DNA of 17,824 nt, from positions 1 to 17,824 of the forward strand of contig JBCBJX010000069.1 of NCBI GenBank assembly GCA_038522735.1, given 5' to 3'. The position numbers and the translations under genes were made by a program. The DNA comes from JBCBJX01 sp038522735 (GTDB taxonomy: Bacteria > Pseudomonadota > Alphaproteobacteria > Caulobacterales > Parvularculaceae). Of the stretch, positions 6,941-15,017 are shown one piece after another. The notes beneath the pieces were generated by a model. The model was not told where the DNA came from. It did not search any database and was given only the letters and a program-made list of their open reading frames with translations. Every line of letters starts with the position of its first letter. Positions within the stretch are counted from its first letter, which is position 1.

Positions 6941-8725
6941 TCAGGCGACGGATGAGAGGCGGCGCGCGGGCGGCGCGACGAGAATGCGCGCCGACCGCGG
7001 AAGCGCCGAGGGAACCGCGGCCGCGGCGCCCTCGCGCTTCGGGAAGGAAAGGGCGGCGAGGGTGCCGGCGCCCGGTTCGCTGGCGATCGCGAAAACGCCC
7101 GCCTGCATTTCCATCAGCGCCCGAACGATGGCGAGGCCGAGCCCCGCGCCCTGGGCGGTCTTCGAGAGGTGATCCTCGGCGAGTTCGAACGGCGCGCCGA
7201 GGCGGGAGAGGGTCTCAGCCTCGATGCCTGGGCCGTCGTCGCCGACAAGGACGACCGCGCTCCCGTCTTCTTCGAAGCAGGCGACCGTGACCGTTCCCCC
7301 CTCGCGGGCGTACTTCATGGCGTTCGAGAGAAGGTGGCCGATCGCCTGGCGCGCCGCGCCCCGGTCCGCGAAGGCGTCCGGCGCGCCGCGGATCTGCAGG
7401 CTGATCGAGGCGCGTCCCCCCTCCCGCGTCTGGCGGACGGCCTCGACGACTTCCTTCAGGGCGGCCGCGACATCGAACCCGGCGGGCGCGATCCGGAACT
7501 CGCCGGCGGAGATCTTCGACATGTCCAGCATGTCGTCGACGAGCTCCAGGAGCCGCCGGCCGCTCGCCAGGATGTCGTCGAGATAGTCCCGGTAGCGTGG
7601 ATCGCCGAGGGGCCCGAAGGGTTCGGACTGGATGAGCTGGGAGAAGCCGTTAATGGCGTTCAACGGTGTACGGAGTTCGTGGCTCATATTGGCGAGAAAC
7701 TCCGTACGGGACCGGCCGGCGAGGTCGGCGCGATGCTCCGCCTGCGCGAGGGCCGACGCGATGCGGTCGATCTCGCGCTCCTGATCGCGCAGGGTCTCGT
7801 CGCGCCGCTTCATCGCGGTGACGTCGGTCACGAGCGTGATCGATCCGCCGTCGCCGGTGCGCTTGCGGCGGATCTGCAGCCAGCGGCCGTCGGCGGCGCA
7901 GGCGTCCGTGCGCGCCTCCTCGCCCGCGCCGAGGGGGCCGACGAGGGCGCCGAGCGCGTCAGGCGCGGGCTCGAGCGCTGCCAGAGCCTCGAAGCGGGCG
8001 TTGCTGGCGATGAGATCGCCCTCCGCGGTCCACATGGCGGCGGCCTCGGCGGCGCTGTCGAGGAGCGTTCGAAGACGTATCGGATCGTCCGTTAGGGAAC
8101 TGTCGTCGCCGCCTGTGAGGAACGCCGCGCCGGAAACATCGTCGCCCGGAGAGCGCCGGAACCGGACCCGCCGCCACGCCGCCCGCCCATCCGGAGAGAG
8201 CCGTGCGGCGATCTCCTCGTCGCCCCTCTCGGACACGAAAAACGTAAAGAGCGCCCGCGCGTCGTCGGGATGGGCGAGGCTTGCGATGTCGCGGAGTGAC
8301 AGGCGCGTCTCGCCGGAGAACCCGAGGGCGGCCCCCAGCGGCCGGCTTAGGGTGAGGCGCTCCGTATCGGGATCGAAGAACCAGGCGCCGCAGCGCCCGC
8401 CTGCGAGGGCGCGGGTCATCCGGTCGAGGGTGCGCACGGCGCCTTGCGCGGAACGGGCGGCTTCGGTCTCCCGGACGAACGCGACGCCGAGGGCGAGGAC
8501 AACGCCCGCGACCGCGAGAAAAGCGAGAAGATAGCCGAGGGCGGACGTCGCCGTCAGCGGCTCGCTCAGGGCCTTCGCCGCGGCGAGCGCGCCGAGGGCC
8601 CAGACGAAGCCCGACAGGAGCGCGATGAGGCCGCCGCCCGGTCGGTCCGTCCCGCGGGCCGCCAGCGCACCGAGGCGCGCGGCGATCTCGCGCGCTTCTT
8701 TCCGGAAGCGCCCGAGTCTCCGCAT
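6941..8725 (-). CDS. PAS-domain sensor histidine kinase, PleC/DivJ/PdhS-like
   Basis: A membrane sensor kinase of 594 aa from ATG 8725. A TTG at 8749 would add eight residues, and neither start has a good ribosome-binding site. Two adjacent TM helices (about 33-53 and 60-84) leave almost no periplasmic part, so it probably senses within the membrane or cytoplasm. Two degenerate PAS-like regions follow (about 105-205 and 220-305). The HisKA domain has H349 in FLANMSHELRTPLNAI, followed by FGPLGDPRYRDYLDDIL and LVDDMLDMSKI, which are typical of the alphaproteobacterial cell-cycle kinases PleC, DivJ and PdhS. The HATPase has N468, DDGPG (496-500) and GAGLGLA (526-532). There is no receiver domain or adjacent regulator, so it is an orphan kinase. 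Its target may be a DivK-like single-domain regulator elsewhere, by analogy only. Confidence 0.92.
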   Translation of the reverse strand: MRRLGRFRKEAREIAARLGALAARGTDRPGGGLIALLSGFVWALGALAAAKALSEPLTATSALGYLLAFLAVAGVVLALGVAFVRETEAARSAQGAVRTLDRMTRALAGGRCGAWFFDPDTERLTLSRPLGAALGFSGETRLSLRDIASLAHPDDARALFTFFVSERGDEEIAARLSPDGRAAWRRVRFRRSPGDDVSGAAFLTGGDDSSLTDDPIRLRTLLDSAAEAAAMWTAEGDLIASNARFEALAALEPAPDALGALVGPLGAGEEARTDACAADGRWLQIRRKRTGDGGSITLVTDVTAMKRRDETLRDQEREIDRIASALAQAEHRADLAGRSRTEFLANMSHELRTPLNAINGFSQLIQSEPFGPLGDPRYRDYLDDILASGRRLLELVDDMLDMSKISAGEFRIAPAGFDVAAALKEVVEAVRQTREGGRASISLQIRGAPDAFADRGAARQAIGHLLSNAMKYAREGGTVTVACFEEDGSAVVLVGDDGPGIEAETLSRLGAPFELAEDHLSKTAQGAGLGLAIVRALMEMQAGVFAIASEPGAGTLAALSFPKREGAAAAVPSALPRSARILVAPPARRLSSVA

Positions 8726-8805
8726 GCTGTTGCGTCGCAAATCGATCAAAGCGCGGTCCAGGCTGAACGCCCGCAGGGGCTGCGGCGCATCCGTCAGAGC
8801 AAAGC

Positions 8806-8822
8806 GTTTACCATTTGGAAAC
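8806..8822. promoter_or_regulatory. imperfect palindrome in the kinase/antiporter divergent gap
   Basis: GTTTACC-ATTT-GGAAACT holds an inverted repeat, GTTTaCC with GGaAAC, with one mismatched pair. It is the only AT-rich patch in the 198-nt region between the kinase and antiporter starts. It could be an operator or part of divergent promoters. No clear -35/-10 pair was found. Confidence 0.2.
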
Positions 8823-8923
8823 TATTCGCGTTCGCTTGGGGGTGTCGACCGCGAATCGCGTCCGCGTGGCGCAGCCCGTCGGCCCGGTCTAAGTAAGCGG
8901 GAGCGCGAGGATGGGAGCGAGCC

Positions 8924-10699
8924 GTGGCGACGCCGACCGACAACGGATTTCTGGTTCAGGCGGCGACGTTTCTCGGCGCGGCGGCGGTGGCGATCCCGGT
9001 CGCCAACCGGCTGAAGCTCGGCTCGATCCTCGGCTATCTGATCGCCGGCGTCGCCCTCGGTCCGTACGCGTTCGGCATGGCGCCGGAAGGGGAGGGCGTC
9101 TTCCACGTCGCTGAGCTCGGGGTCGTCCTCTTCCTTTTCATCATCGGCATGGAGGTGAGCTTCAAGCGGCTCTGGTCCATGAAAGGCGATATTTTCGGGC
9201 TCGGCTTGGCGCAGATGATCGTCACGGGATCGATCTTTGCGGGGGCCCTCCGGTTTTTCGGCTTCAGCATCGAGGCGGCCGTGCTCGGCGGGTTCGCCCT
9301 GGCCGTGTCCTCAACAGCCTTCGCCCTGCAGCTTCTCGGGGAGCGCGGCGAGACGGGAACCGCATACGGCCGAAAGGCCTTCGCCGTTCTCCTCTTTCAG
9401 GACCTCGCCGTCATTCCGCTGATCGCCGCCGTGTCGTTCCTCGATCCCACCGCCGGTCTCGAGGGCGCCGGATGGCGCGGCGCGGCGACGGCCGCCGCAG
9501 CGATCACCGCGCTGGTCGTCATCGGAAAATACGCCCTCGATCCGCTTTTCCGGATCGTCGCGGCCTCCGGCTCGCGGGAGGCGTTCGCGGCGGCGGCGCT
9601 CTTCGTGGTGGCTGCGGTGTCGCTCGGGGTGTCGGCGGCCGGGCTCTCTATGGCGCTCGGCGCCTTTCTCGCGGGCGTTCTCCTCGCGGAATCGAGCTTC
9701 AAGCATCAGATCGAGACGGACATCGAGCCCTTCCGCGGCATCCTTCTCGGGCTTTTCTTCATCGGCGTCGGCATGCACCTCAACGTGCCGCTGGTGATCG
9801 AGCGCTGGCCGCTGGTGCTCGGCGGCGCGCTTGCTCTCGTCGCCATGAAGACGATCATCATCACCGCGCTCGCGCGGCTCTTCGGGTCCGGGTCGTCCGA
9901 CGCCCTGCGGGTCGGCGCGACGATCTCCCAGGGCGGCGAATTCGCCTTCGTCGTCCTCAGCCTCGGCGCCCAGGCGACGATCTTCACCTCCGACCAGACG
10001 AGCATCATCTCCGCGATCGTCACGGTCTCCATGGCGACGACGCCGCTCCTCGTCATGGCCGCGGCGCGCCTTGCGCGCCAGACGCCGTCGACGGAGGGCG
10101 TGGAGAAGCCGGAAAACGAACGCGGCCAGGCGATCGTCGTCGGCCACGGACGGATGGGGCAGATCGTCAGCCAGATCCTGCGCAATTCGGGCGTCGAGAC
10201 CGTCGCCATTGAGCTTGATCCCGACCGTGTACGGATTTCCGGCCAGTTCGGCTCGCGGATCTTCTATGGCGACGGAACCCGGCTTGATCTCCTCCTGAAC
10301 GCCGGGCTGATGGACTCCCGGCTGATCGTGTTCTGCTTGGACGACGCCGAAGGCGTCACCCGCGCCGTCGAAAGCGTGATGGAGCGGGCGCCGGGCATCT
10401 CCGTCATCGCCCGGGCGGAGGACCGGCTGCATGCAATAGAATTGCGCAAGCTCGGCTGCGACGTCATCGTGCGCGAGACCTTCGAGAGCGCCGTCGTCAT
10501 CGGCCGCGAGGGGCTTAAAGCGCTCGGCTACAAGGACGGGATGATCGACGCGATTGTCGAGGAGTTCCGCGGGCGCGACGCCCAGCGATTGCTTATGCAG
10601 CAAGGGGGCGACGTCAGCTCAGGCATGGACCTTCTGCACCGGCCGTTCGATGCGGCGACGCCGGAAAAAGAAACGCCTGCGGAAAAGACCGCCGCCTGA
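8924..10699 (+). CDS. CPA2/Kef-type monovalent cation:proton antiporter with TrkA-N domain
   Basis: An inner-membrane transporter of 591 aa. The first 390 or so residues form a bundle of about 12 hydrophobic helices typical of the Na+/H+ exchanger fold. They include LGYLIAGVALGPYAFG near residue 40 and the core LGAFLAGVLLAESSFKHQIETDIEPF, as in KefB/KefC. A cytoplasmic Rossmann regulatory domain follows: GHGRMG (407-412) is the NAD(H)-binding loop and E430 ends the second strand. The protein exchanges K+ or Na+ for H+ in pH or electrophile stress. Which cation, and whether glutathione gates it, cannot be read from the sequence. The GTG start is supported by GGGAG at 8913-8917, 6 nt upstream. 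No KefF/KefG-like ancillary gene adjoins it. The 3' end converges on the hydrolase gene with 9 nt between. Confidence 0.94.
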   Translation: MATPTDNGFLVQAATFLGAAAVAIPVANRLKLGSILGYLIAGVALGPYAFGMAPEGEGVFHVAELGVVLFLFIIGMEVSFKRLWSMKGDIFGLGLAQMIVTGSIFAGALRFFGFSIEAAVLGGFALAVSSTAFALQLLGERGETGTAYGRKAFAVLLFQDLAVIPLIAAVSFLDPTAGLEGAGWRGAATAAAAITALVVIGKYALDPLFRIVAASGSREAFAAAALFVVAAVSLGVSAAGLSMALGAFLAGVLLAESSFKHQIETDIEPFRGILLGLFFIGVGMHLNVPLVIERWPLVLGGALALVAMKTIIITALARLFGSGSSDALRVGATISQGGEFAFVVLSLGAQATIFTSDQTSIISAIVTVSMATTPLLVMAAARLARQTPSTEGVEKPENERGQAIVVGHGRMGQIVSQILRNSGVETVAIELDPDRVRISGQFGSRIFYGDGTRLDLLLNAGLMDSRLIVFCLDDAEGVTRAVESVMERAPGISVIARAEDRLHAIELRKLGCDVIVRETFESAVVIGREGLKALGYKDGMIDAIVEEFRGRDAQRLLMQQGGDVSSGMDLLHRPFDAATPEKETPAEKTAA

Positions 10700-10708
10700 G
10701 GGTTCCGT

Positions 10709-12121
10709 TTATTCGGCGTCGGCGGGTTCCGGCAGTGCGGTCAGCGTTTCGCGGATGAGCCGGCCGAGCTGGCGTTCGGCGTCCCAGTCCCGGGTGAAGC
10801 CGAGGCGGACGATGACGACGTCGCGGCTCGGGATCACGGCGATCGCTTGGCCGTCATGGCCGGACGCCATGAAAATATCCGCTGGCAGATCGGGCCAAAC
10901 AAGACCGCTTTCGGTATCCGCGCCGGCGTTGAGCCAGGTCTGCGCGCCGTAGCCCCAGCCGCCGGCGCCGCCCTTCGGCGGGTCGATCGGCGTGCGCATG
11001 TAGTCGACCCAGCCTTCGGGCAGGAGCCGCTCGCCCGCCCAGACGCCGTCCCGCAGAAGGAACTGTCCGAACCGGGCCCAGTCGCGCGCCGTCGCGTAGA
11101 CGAAAGACGAGCCGACCAGAACGCCGGAGGCGTCCGTTTCGAAAACGGGGCTCGCCATGCCGAGGGGGCGGAAGAGGGCGGCGTGCGGAAACTCCGCATA
11201 GGACGCCGCGTCGAAGCCGCCGGCCTCCATGAGCATTTTTGAGATCATGTTGGTCGTGCCGCTTGAATAGTAGAAGAGATCGCCCGGCGCGTGAGCGAGG
11301 AGCTTGTCGGCCGCAAAGCCCGCCATGTCGTCTTTCGCGTAGAGCATGACCACGACGTCGGAGAGGGATTCGCCATAGGCTTCCCGGAAGTCGAGGCCGC
11401 TGGTCATCGCCATCAGATGGGCGAGATCGATCTCCGTGCGCGGATCGTCCGCCGGCCAGCCCGCGAAGGCGGGCTTGTCGTCGAGGCTGAGCGCGCCCTC
11501 TTTCACCAGAACGCCGGCCAGGGCGGCCGTCACGGTTTTCGACATAGACCAGCCGGTGTGCCGGCGCTCCGGCGGAAAACCCGCCGCATACCGCTCGGCG
11601 ATCAGGTCGCCGCCGTGGACGACGAGCACGGCGCGCGTGCCGACATCGAGGCCGTCCTGGTCCGGATCGAAAAACATGTGTTCGATGGCTGCGTCGAGGG
11701 CGTCGTAATCGACGTCCGCCCGGGCCGCCGGATCGCCGCGCCGCGCTTCCGGCCAGGCGTGGGTCGCCGCCGGCGCCCCGGAGAGGCGGACCTCCGGCAG
11801 ATCGGCCCGGCGGTCTGCGAGAGCGCAGCCGACGCCCGGGCGGTGATAGGCTCGCCGGGCGACAAGATAGGCGACCCGCGCGGTCGCGACGCCGTCCTCA
11901 GCGCTCACCCCCGCGCCGTCGATCGCGGGATGGAGGCCCCCGAGATCGGACGCGCGCACGTCCTGTAGGCTGCGGTCCGCGACAAAAACCTCTGAGCACG
12001 ACGTTTTCGCAACAAAACCGGCGATCGCGCGCAAAGGCGGCTCGACCATGAGTTTGAAAACGGCGGCGCTCGCGGCTAGCACGACCGCCAGTGCGATCAA
12101 GACAATCAAACGCCAACTCAT
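10709..12121 (-). CDS. serine hydrolase, class-C beta-lactamase/DD-peptidase fold
   Basis: A protein of 470 aa with an N-terminal hydrophobic anchor (about 4-24) and a periplasmic body. The catalytic motifs of the beta-lactamase-related family are present: S192-M-S-K195 (nucleophile SxxK), Y285-S-S (second motif) and H421-D-G423 in place of KTG. Residues 25-135 form an extra N-terminal region with two cysteines, C42 and C99, that could form a disulfide. Such enzymes hydrolyse esters or amides, and the substrate is unknown here. HDG instead of KTG argues for an esterase or peptidase rather than true antibiotic resistance. ATG 12121 is preceded by a G-rich GGGGCGG. The gene lies downstream of chrR on the same strand with a 75-nt gap, so it may be a separate transcript. 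Confidence 0.9.
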   Translation of the reverse strand: MSWRLIVLIALAVVLAASAAVFKLMVEPPLRAIAGFVAKTSCSEVFVADRSLQDVRASDLGGLHPAIDGAGVSAEDGVATARVAYLVARRAYHRPGVGCALADRRADLPEVRLSGAPAATHAWPEARRGDPAARADVDYDALDAAIEHMFFDPDQDGLDVGTRAVLVVHGGDLIAERYAAGFPPERRHTGWSMSKTVTAALAGVLVKEGALSLDDKPAFAGWPADDPRTEIDLAHLMAMTSGLDFREAYGESLSDVVVMLYAKDDMAGFAADKLLAHAPGDLFYYSSGTTNMISKMLMEAGGFDAASYAEFPHAALFRPLGMASPVFETDASGVLVGSSFVYATARDWARFGQFLLRDGVWAGERLLPEGWVDYMRTPIDPPKGGAGGWGYGAQTWLNAGADTESGLVWPDLPADIFMASGHDGQAIAVIPSRDVVIVRLGFTRDWDAERQLGRLIRETLTALPEPADAE

Positions 12122-12173
12122 GATCCGCCCCGTGCTTACCCGTTCAAAAGGTCGCCGGGTCGCGGCGTCGGAT

Positions 12174-12193
12174 CAAGGCGTTCCGGCGCCTTT
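12174..12193 (-). terminator. possible hairpin terminator after chrR
   Basis: Read on the minus strand, AAGGCG-CCGGAA-CGCCTT forms a perfect 6-bp stem starting a few bases after the chrR stop. It is followed by GATCC rather than a U-run. It may mark the end of the rpoE-chrR transcript, but it is weak as an intrinsic terminator. Confidence 0.28.
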
Positions 12194-12196
12194 GCC

Positions 12197-12874
12197 CTAA
12201 AGCCCGACGAAGGGCTGCATCAGCTTGCCGACGAGGCCGTCGAATTTCAGCGGCGCGTTGGTCGCGATGAGGCAGATACACGGCTCGTCGCTGACGGCGG
12301 TCGGGCTGTGGTGGGCGAGGCCGTCGAGATCGGCCACGTCGCCCTCGGCGTAGCGGCCAAGCTCGTCGTCGTAAGCGCCTCGGAGGATAAGCGTCAGCTC
12401 TGAATCCTCGTGGCTGTGTCGGGGAATGCTGGTGCCCGGCTGAATGCGCAGGAGCCGCAGCGCGCCGCGGCGGTAGCCGTTCGCCATCAGAACCGCCTGC
12501 GAGACGCCGGGGGCGAGCGGCCGCCAGGCGACGTTGTCGAGGCCGCCCTGGAGGTAGGTCTGGAGCGGCGCGGCCGCTTCGATGCGCGGTGGCGTCTCAT
12601 CCGCAGGTTTCGGACGTTCGATCGGAGCCTTCAGCTGCGCATCGTCTGCTTCAAGCGTCGCCCAGAACCGGTCTTCCGCGCCGGCGCTCATCGCAACAGG
12701 CTCGATCGTTTCCAGCGCCGCGCCGCCGAGGGCCTCGAAATCGTGGATTTCGTTGCGGCAGTCCGGGCAGGCCACGGCGTGCGTCGCGATCACGACGGAC
12801 TGCGCCTCGCACATATGACCCGCGGCGTACCGCGCGAGCGTCTCGATCGTCGGGTGATGCCGGAACTCCGTCAT
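12197..12874 (-). CDS. chrR: ChrR-family zinc anti-sigma factor with C-terminal cupin
   Basis: A cytoplasmic anti-sigma factor of 225 aa that should hold the neighbouring RpoE inactive until a signal such as singlet oxygen releases it. The N-terminal zinc anti-sigma (ZAS) domain has H6/H7 and the motif H32-x3-C36-x2-C39, matching the H/H/C/C zinc site of Rhodobacter ChrR. The C-terminal cupin has H153-x-H155-x3-E159 and H189, which reproduces the spacing of the second zinc site of the ChrR cupin-like domain. Its ATG overlaps the stop of the sigma gene by 4 nt (ATGA), giving coupled synthesis of the pair. No membrane segment is present, consistent with the soluble ChrR type rather than RseA-type factors. 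Confidence 0.93.
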   Translation of the reverse strand: MTEFRHHPTIETLARYAAGHMCEAQSVVIATHAVACPDCRNEIHDFEALGGAALETIEPVAMSAGAEDRFWATLEADDAQLKAPIERPKPADETPPRIEAAAPLQTYLQGGLDNVAWRPLAPGVSQAVLMANGYRRGALRLLRIQPGTSIPRHSHEDSELTLILRGAYDDELGRYAEGDVADLDGLAHHSPTAVSDEPCICLIATNAPLKFDGLVGKLMQPFVGL

Positions 12875-13458
12875 CTCAAGTCTCCAAGCTGTTCACGGAC
12901 CTTGCTGAACGCCAGCCGTAAACGTGATTTAACAGTGCCGAGCGGCAAGCCCAGTTTTTCCGCAATCGCCGAGTGGGGCTCGTCCTCGAAAAAGTACATC
13001 TTCACGACCTCCTCCTGAGGTCCCGGCAGAGTGCGGAACGCCTCGCGGACCCGCTCGTCGCGCCGGGCCCGGTCGAGCGCCTCGTCTGCAGGCGTTTCGG
13101 GCTCGGGCGCATGGGCCGGATCGGAGGGATCGAACTCCGGTCTGATCTCCTTACGCAGCGCATCAATCCGCAGATTTCTCGCAATCGCAAAAATCCACGT
13201 GCTGGCTGCAGATTTTTCCGGAGCATAGAGGCCGGATTTGCGCCAGACCTTTAAAAGCGCCTCCTGGGCGAGGTCTTCGGCTTGAGACTCGTCCGCCCCG
13301 AGGCGCATCATGTACGCTTTCAGCCGCGGTGCGAAATAGGCGTAGATCGTCGAAAACGAGGCGCGGCAGCGGGTTTCGGCCACTTTGCCGAGGAGCGCGC
13401 TCATCTCGGCGCTCGTCTCTTCGGCGCGCGATCCGTTGAGGGATTTCGGGTCAGTCAC
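12871..13458 (-). CDS. rpoE: ECF RNA polymerase sigma factor, RpoE (ECF11-like)
   Basis: An extracytoplasmic-function sigma factor of 195 aa. Region 2 spans about residues 35-105 (FAPRLKAYMMRLG, AEDLAQEALLKVWRK, STWIFAIARNLRIDALRK). Region 4 spans about 135-190 (LPGPQEEVVKMYFFEDEPHSAIAEKLGLPLGTVKSRLRLAFSKVR). Region 2 and the partner ChrR place it with the R. sphaeroides RpoE (ECF11) group, which drives the singlet-oxygen response. Start is GTG at 13458. An ATG at 13404 would remove 18 residues and still leave both domains, and neither has a strong ribosome-binding site. It is transcribed divergently from the COG2907-DUF1365 pair, its likely targets. A candidate self-recognised promoter lies upstream. 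Confidence 0.92.
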   Translation of the reverse strand: MTDPKSLNGSRAEETSAEMSALLGKVAETRCRASFSTIYAYFAPRLKAYMMRLGADESQAEDLAQEALLKVWRKSGLYAPEKSAASTWIFAIARNLRIDALRKEIRPEFDPSDPAHAPEPETPADEALDRARRDERVREAFRTLPGPQEEVVKMYFFEDEPHSAIAEKLGLPLGTVKSRLRLAFSKVREQLGDLR

Positions 13459-13508
13459 AATTAAACGGCTTTCACGACGCTTGCGGGGCGGACCGTAACG
13501 GTGATTTT

Positions 13509-13537
13509 TATGCGGCTCAAACTATCACAGCGGATCA
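13509..13537 (-). promoter_or_regulatory. rpoEp: candidate RpoE-type (ECF11) promoter for rpoE-chrR
   Basis: On the minus strand, TGATCC (13537 to 13532) is followed after 17 nt by CGCATA (13514 to 13509). TGATC(C) is the -35 element known for R. sphaeroides RpoE promoters. I am less sure of the -10 consensus. The position would start the transcript near 13502, about 44 nt before the GTG, which suits autoregulation. No comparable TGATCC is seen on the plus strand for the divergent genes. Confidence 0.45.
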
Positions 13538-13561
13538 CGTCTCACATTCGGACGATGAGAG

Positions 13562-13606
13562 CGCATCCGATGCGGGTTACGGCGCGTATCGGAACTAACG
13601 TACGCG
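13562..13606. promoter_or_regulatory. two palindromes upstream of the COG2907 gene
   Basis: Two perfect inverted repeats lie between the divergent operons: CGCATC-C-GATGCG (13562-13574) and CGCGTA-N12-TACGCG (13583-13606). The second ends 28 nt before the ATG at 13635. They could be operators controlling the flavoprotein gene independently of RpoE. The regulator is unknown. Confidence 0.27.
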
Positions 13607-13634
13607 ATGCTGGCTGCAGATAGAAATCGGACGC

Positions 13635-15017
13635 ATGACCTCAACTGAAAAGACAAAATCGATCGCCGTCGTCGGCGCCGGCGTCGCTGGCCTCAGCGCC
13701 GCCTGGCGGCTCTCTGAAACCGCTGACGTGACGCTCTTCGAGGCGGACCCGCGTCTCGGCGGCCATGCGCACACGGTGGTCGCCGAGACGCCGGGCGGCG
13801 CGACGCCGGTCGATGTCGGCTTCATCGTCTTCAATCCACCGGCTTATCCGAACTTCACCGCGATGCTGGACCATCTGGGCGTCGCCGACGCGCCGGCGGA
13901 CATGTCCTTCGGCGTCTCCATGCGCGGCGGCGCTTTCGAGTATGCGGGGAAGACGCTGTCCTCCGTGTTCGCGACCCGCGCCAACATCGCGAGCCCCAAA
14001 TACCTGCGCATGCTGACGGAGGTCGCCCGTTTTCACCGTGAGGCGCGCAAGGTCCACGGCGATGGCTCCGCGCGCGGAATGACCCTCGGCGAGTTCGTCA
14101 GCCTGCGCCGCTACGGCCGCCTTTTCCGCGAGGCCTATCTGGTGCCGATGGCTGCGGCGATCTGGTCGACGCCCGCCGCCCGGGTCCTCGACCATCCGTT
14201 CGAGGCGTTCGCACGCTTTTATCTCAATCACGGTCTCCTGCAGGTCCTGAACCTGCCGCAATGGCGCACCGTCCGCGGCGGCTCGACGACCTATGTCGAG
14301 GCCCTTCGCGAACGGATATCATCGGCTGGCGGCGAGTTCCGGTCAGGCGCGCCGGTGCGCGCCGTCCGCCGGACCGAGGAGGGGTGCGTCGTCGCGACGG
14401 AGGCGGGCGAGGAAGCCTTCGACCAGGTGCTGATCGCGACGCATGCGGACGCCGGTCTCAGGCTGCTCGACCAGCCGGACGCGCGGGAACGCGATATTCT
14501 GGGCGCGTTCGAATATGCGCCGAACCGCGCCGTCCTTCACTCCGACGCCGCGCTGATGCCGAAGCGCCGAGAAGCGTGGGCCGCCTGGAGCTATATCCGC
14601 GGCGACGAGACGGACGAGGCGGCGGTCTCGGTTTCTTACTGGATGAACGCCCTGCAGCCGCTTCAAACGCAGACGGACGTTTTCGTCTCCCTCAATCCGC
14701 TGACGGAGCCCGATCCCGCGCTCGTCTACGGCGAATACGATTACGACCATCCCATGCTGACGACGGCGGCCGTGCGGGCGCAGGAGCGCATCTGGTCCAT
14801 TCAGGGGCAGGGCGGCGTCTGGCACGCGGGCGCCCATCTCGGTTCGGGCTTCCATGAGGACGGTCTGCAGGCGGGCCTCGCCGCCGCCGAAGCGATGGGC
14901 GCGCCGAAGCGTCCGTGGACGGTGGAGAACGAGTCCGGGCGCATTCATCTGGGTCCGGCAGGGTCCTGGGCGCTGCTCGACGCGGCGCGCGGCGCCTCGG
15001 CGGAGGAGCGGGTTTGA
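13635..15017 (+). CDS. NAD/FAD-binding amine-oxidase-like protein (COG2907)
   Basis: A flavoprotein of 460 aa. The N-terminus IAVVGAGVAGLSAAWRL is a full GxGxxG dinucleotide motif (G14, G16, G19). E36 ends beta-2 and is followed by DPRLGGHAHTV, the typical FAD-binding continuation of COG2907. Internal features PVDVGFIVFNPPAYPNF and MAAAIWSTP, and a C-terminal GVWHAGAHLGSGFHEDGLQAG, also match that family. Proteins of this type commonly sit with DUF1365 and cyclopropane-fatty-acid-synthase-like methyltransferases near RpoE-ChrR. They are linked to modification of unsaturated acyl chains in membranes, including desaturation in the alphaproteobacterial furan fatty acid pathway. I cannot tell from sequence alone whether this one is the desaturase. 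The stop overlaps the start of the next gene. Confidence 0.9.
   Translation: MTSTEKTKSIAVVGAGVAGLSAAWRLSETADVTLFEADPRLGGHAHTVVAETPGGATPVDVGFIVFNPPAYPNFTAMLDHLGVADAPADMSFGVSMRGGAFEYAGKTLSSVFATRANIASPKYLRMLTEVARFHREARKVHGDGSARGMTLGEFVSLRRYGRLFREAYLVPMAAAIWSTPAARVLDHPFEAFARFYLNHGLLQVLNLPQWRTVRGGSTTYVEALRERISSAGGEFRSGAPVRAVRRTEEGCVVATEAGEEAFDQVLIATHADAGLRLLDQPDARERDILGAFEYAPNRAVLHSDAALMPKRREAWAAWSYIRGDETDEAAVSVSYWMNALQPLQTQTDVFVSLNPLTEPDPALVYGEYDYDHPMLTTAAVRAQERIWSIQGQGGVWHAGAHLGSGFHEDGLQAGLAAAEAMGAPKRPWTVENESGRIHLGPAGSWALLDAARGASAEERV

Noticed and set aside
7169..8095. A 308-codon plus-strand open frame
   Set aside because: It is antisense to the HisKA and HATPase region of the orphan kinase. 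It is a compositional shadow.
9311..10603. A 430-codon minus-strand open frame
   Set aside because: It is highly charged and antisense to the antiporter. No domain is recognisable.
10709..12121. Antibiotic-resistance beta-lactamase
   Set aside because: The class-C fold is present but HDG replaces KTG and the protein has a membrane anchor and extra domain, so a resistance role is not supported.
13591..13613. GGAAC as an EcfG (general stress) -35 element
   Set aside because: No CGTT-like -10 follows at 16-17 nt.
13200..13621. 13-bp repeat GCTGGCTGCAGAT, once inside rpoE and once in the divergent gap
   Set aside because: A 13-bp match is expected by chance in a window of this size, and no flanking similarity is seen.
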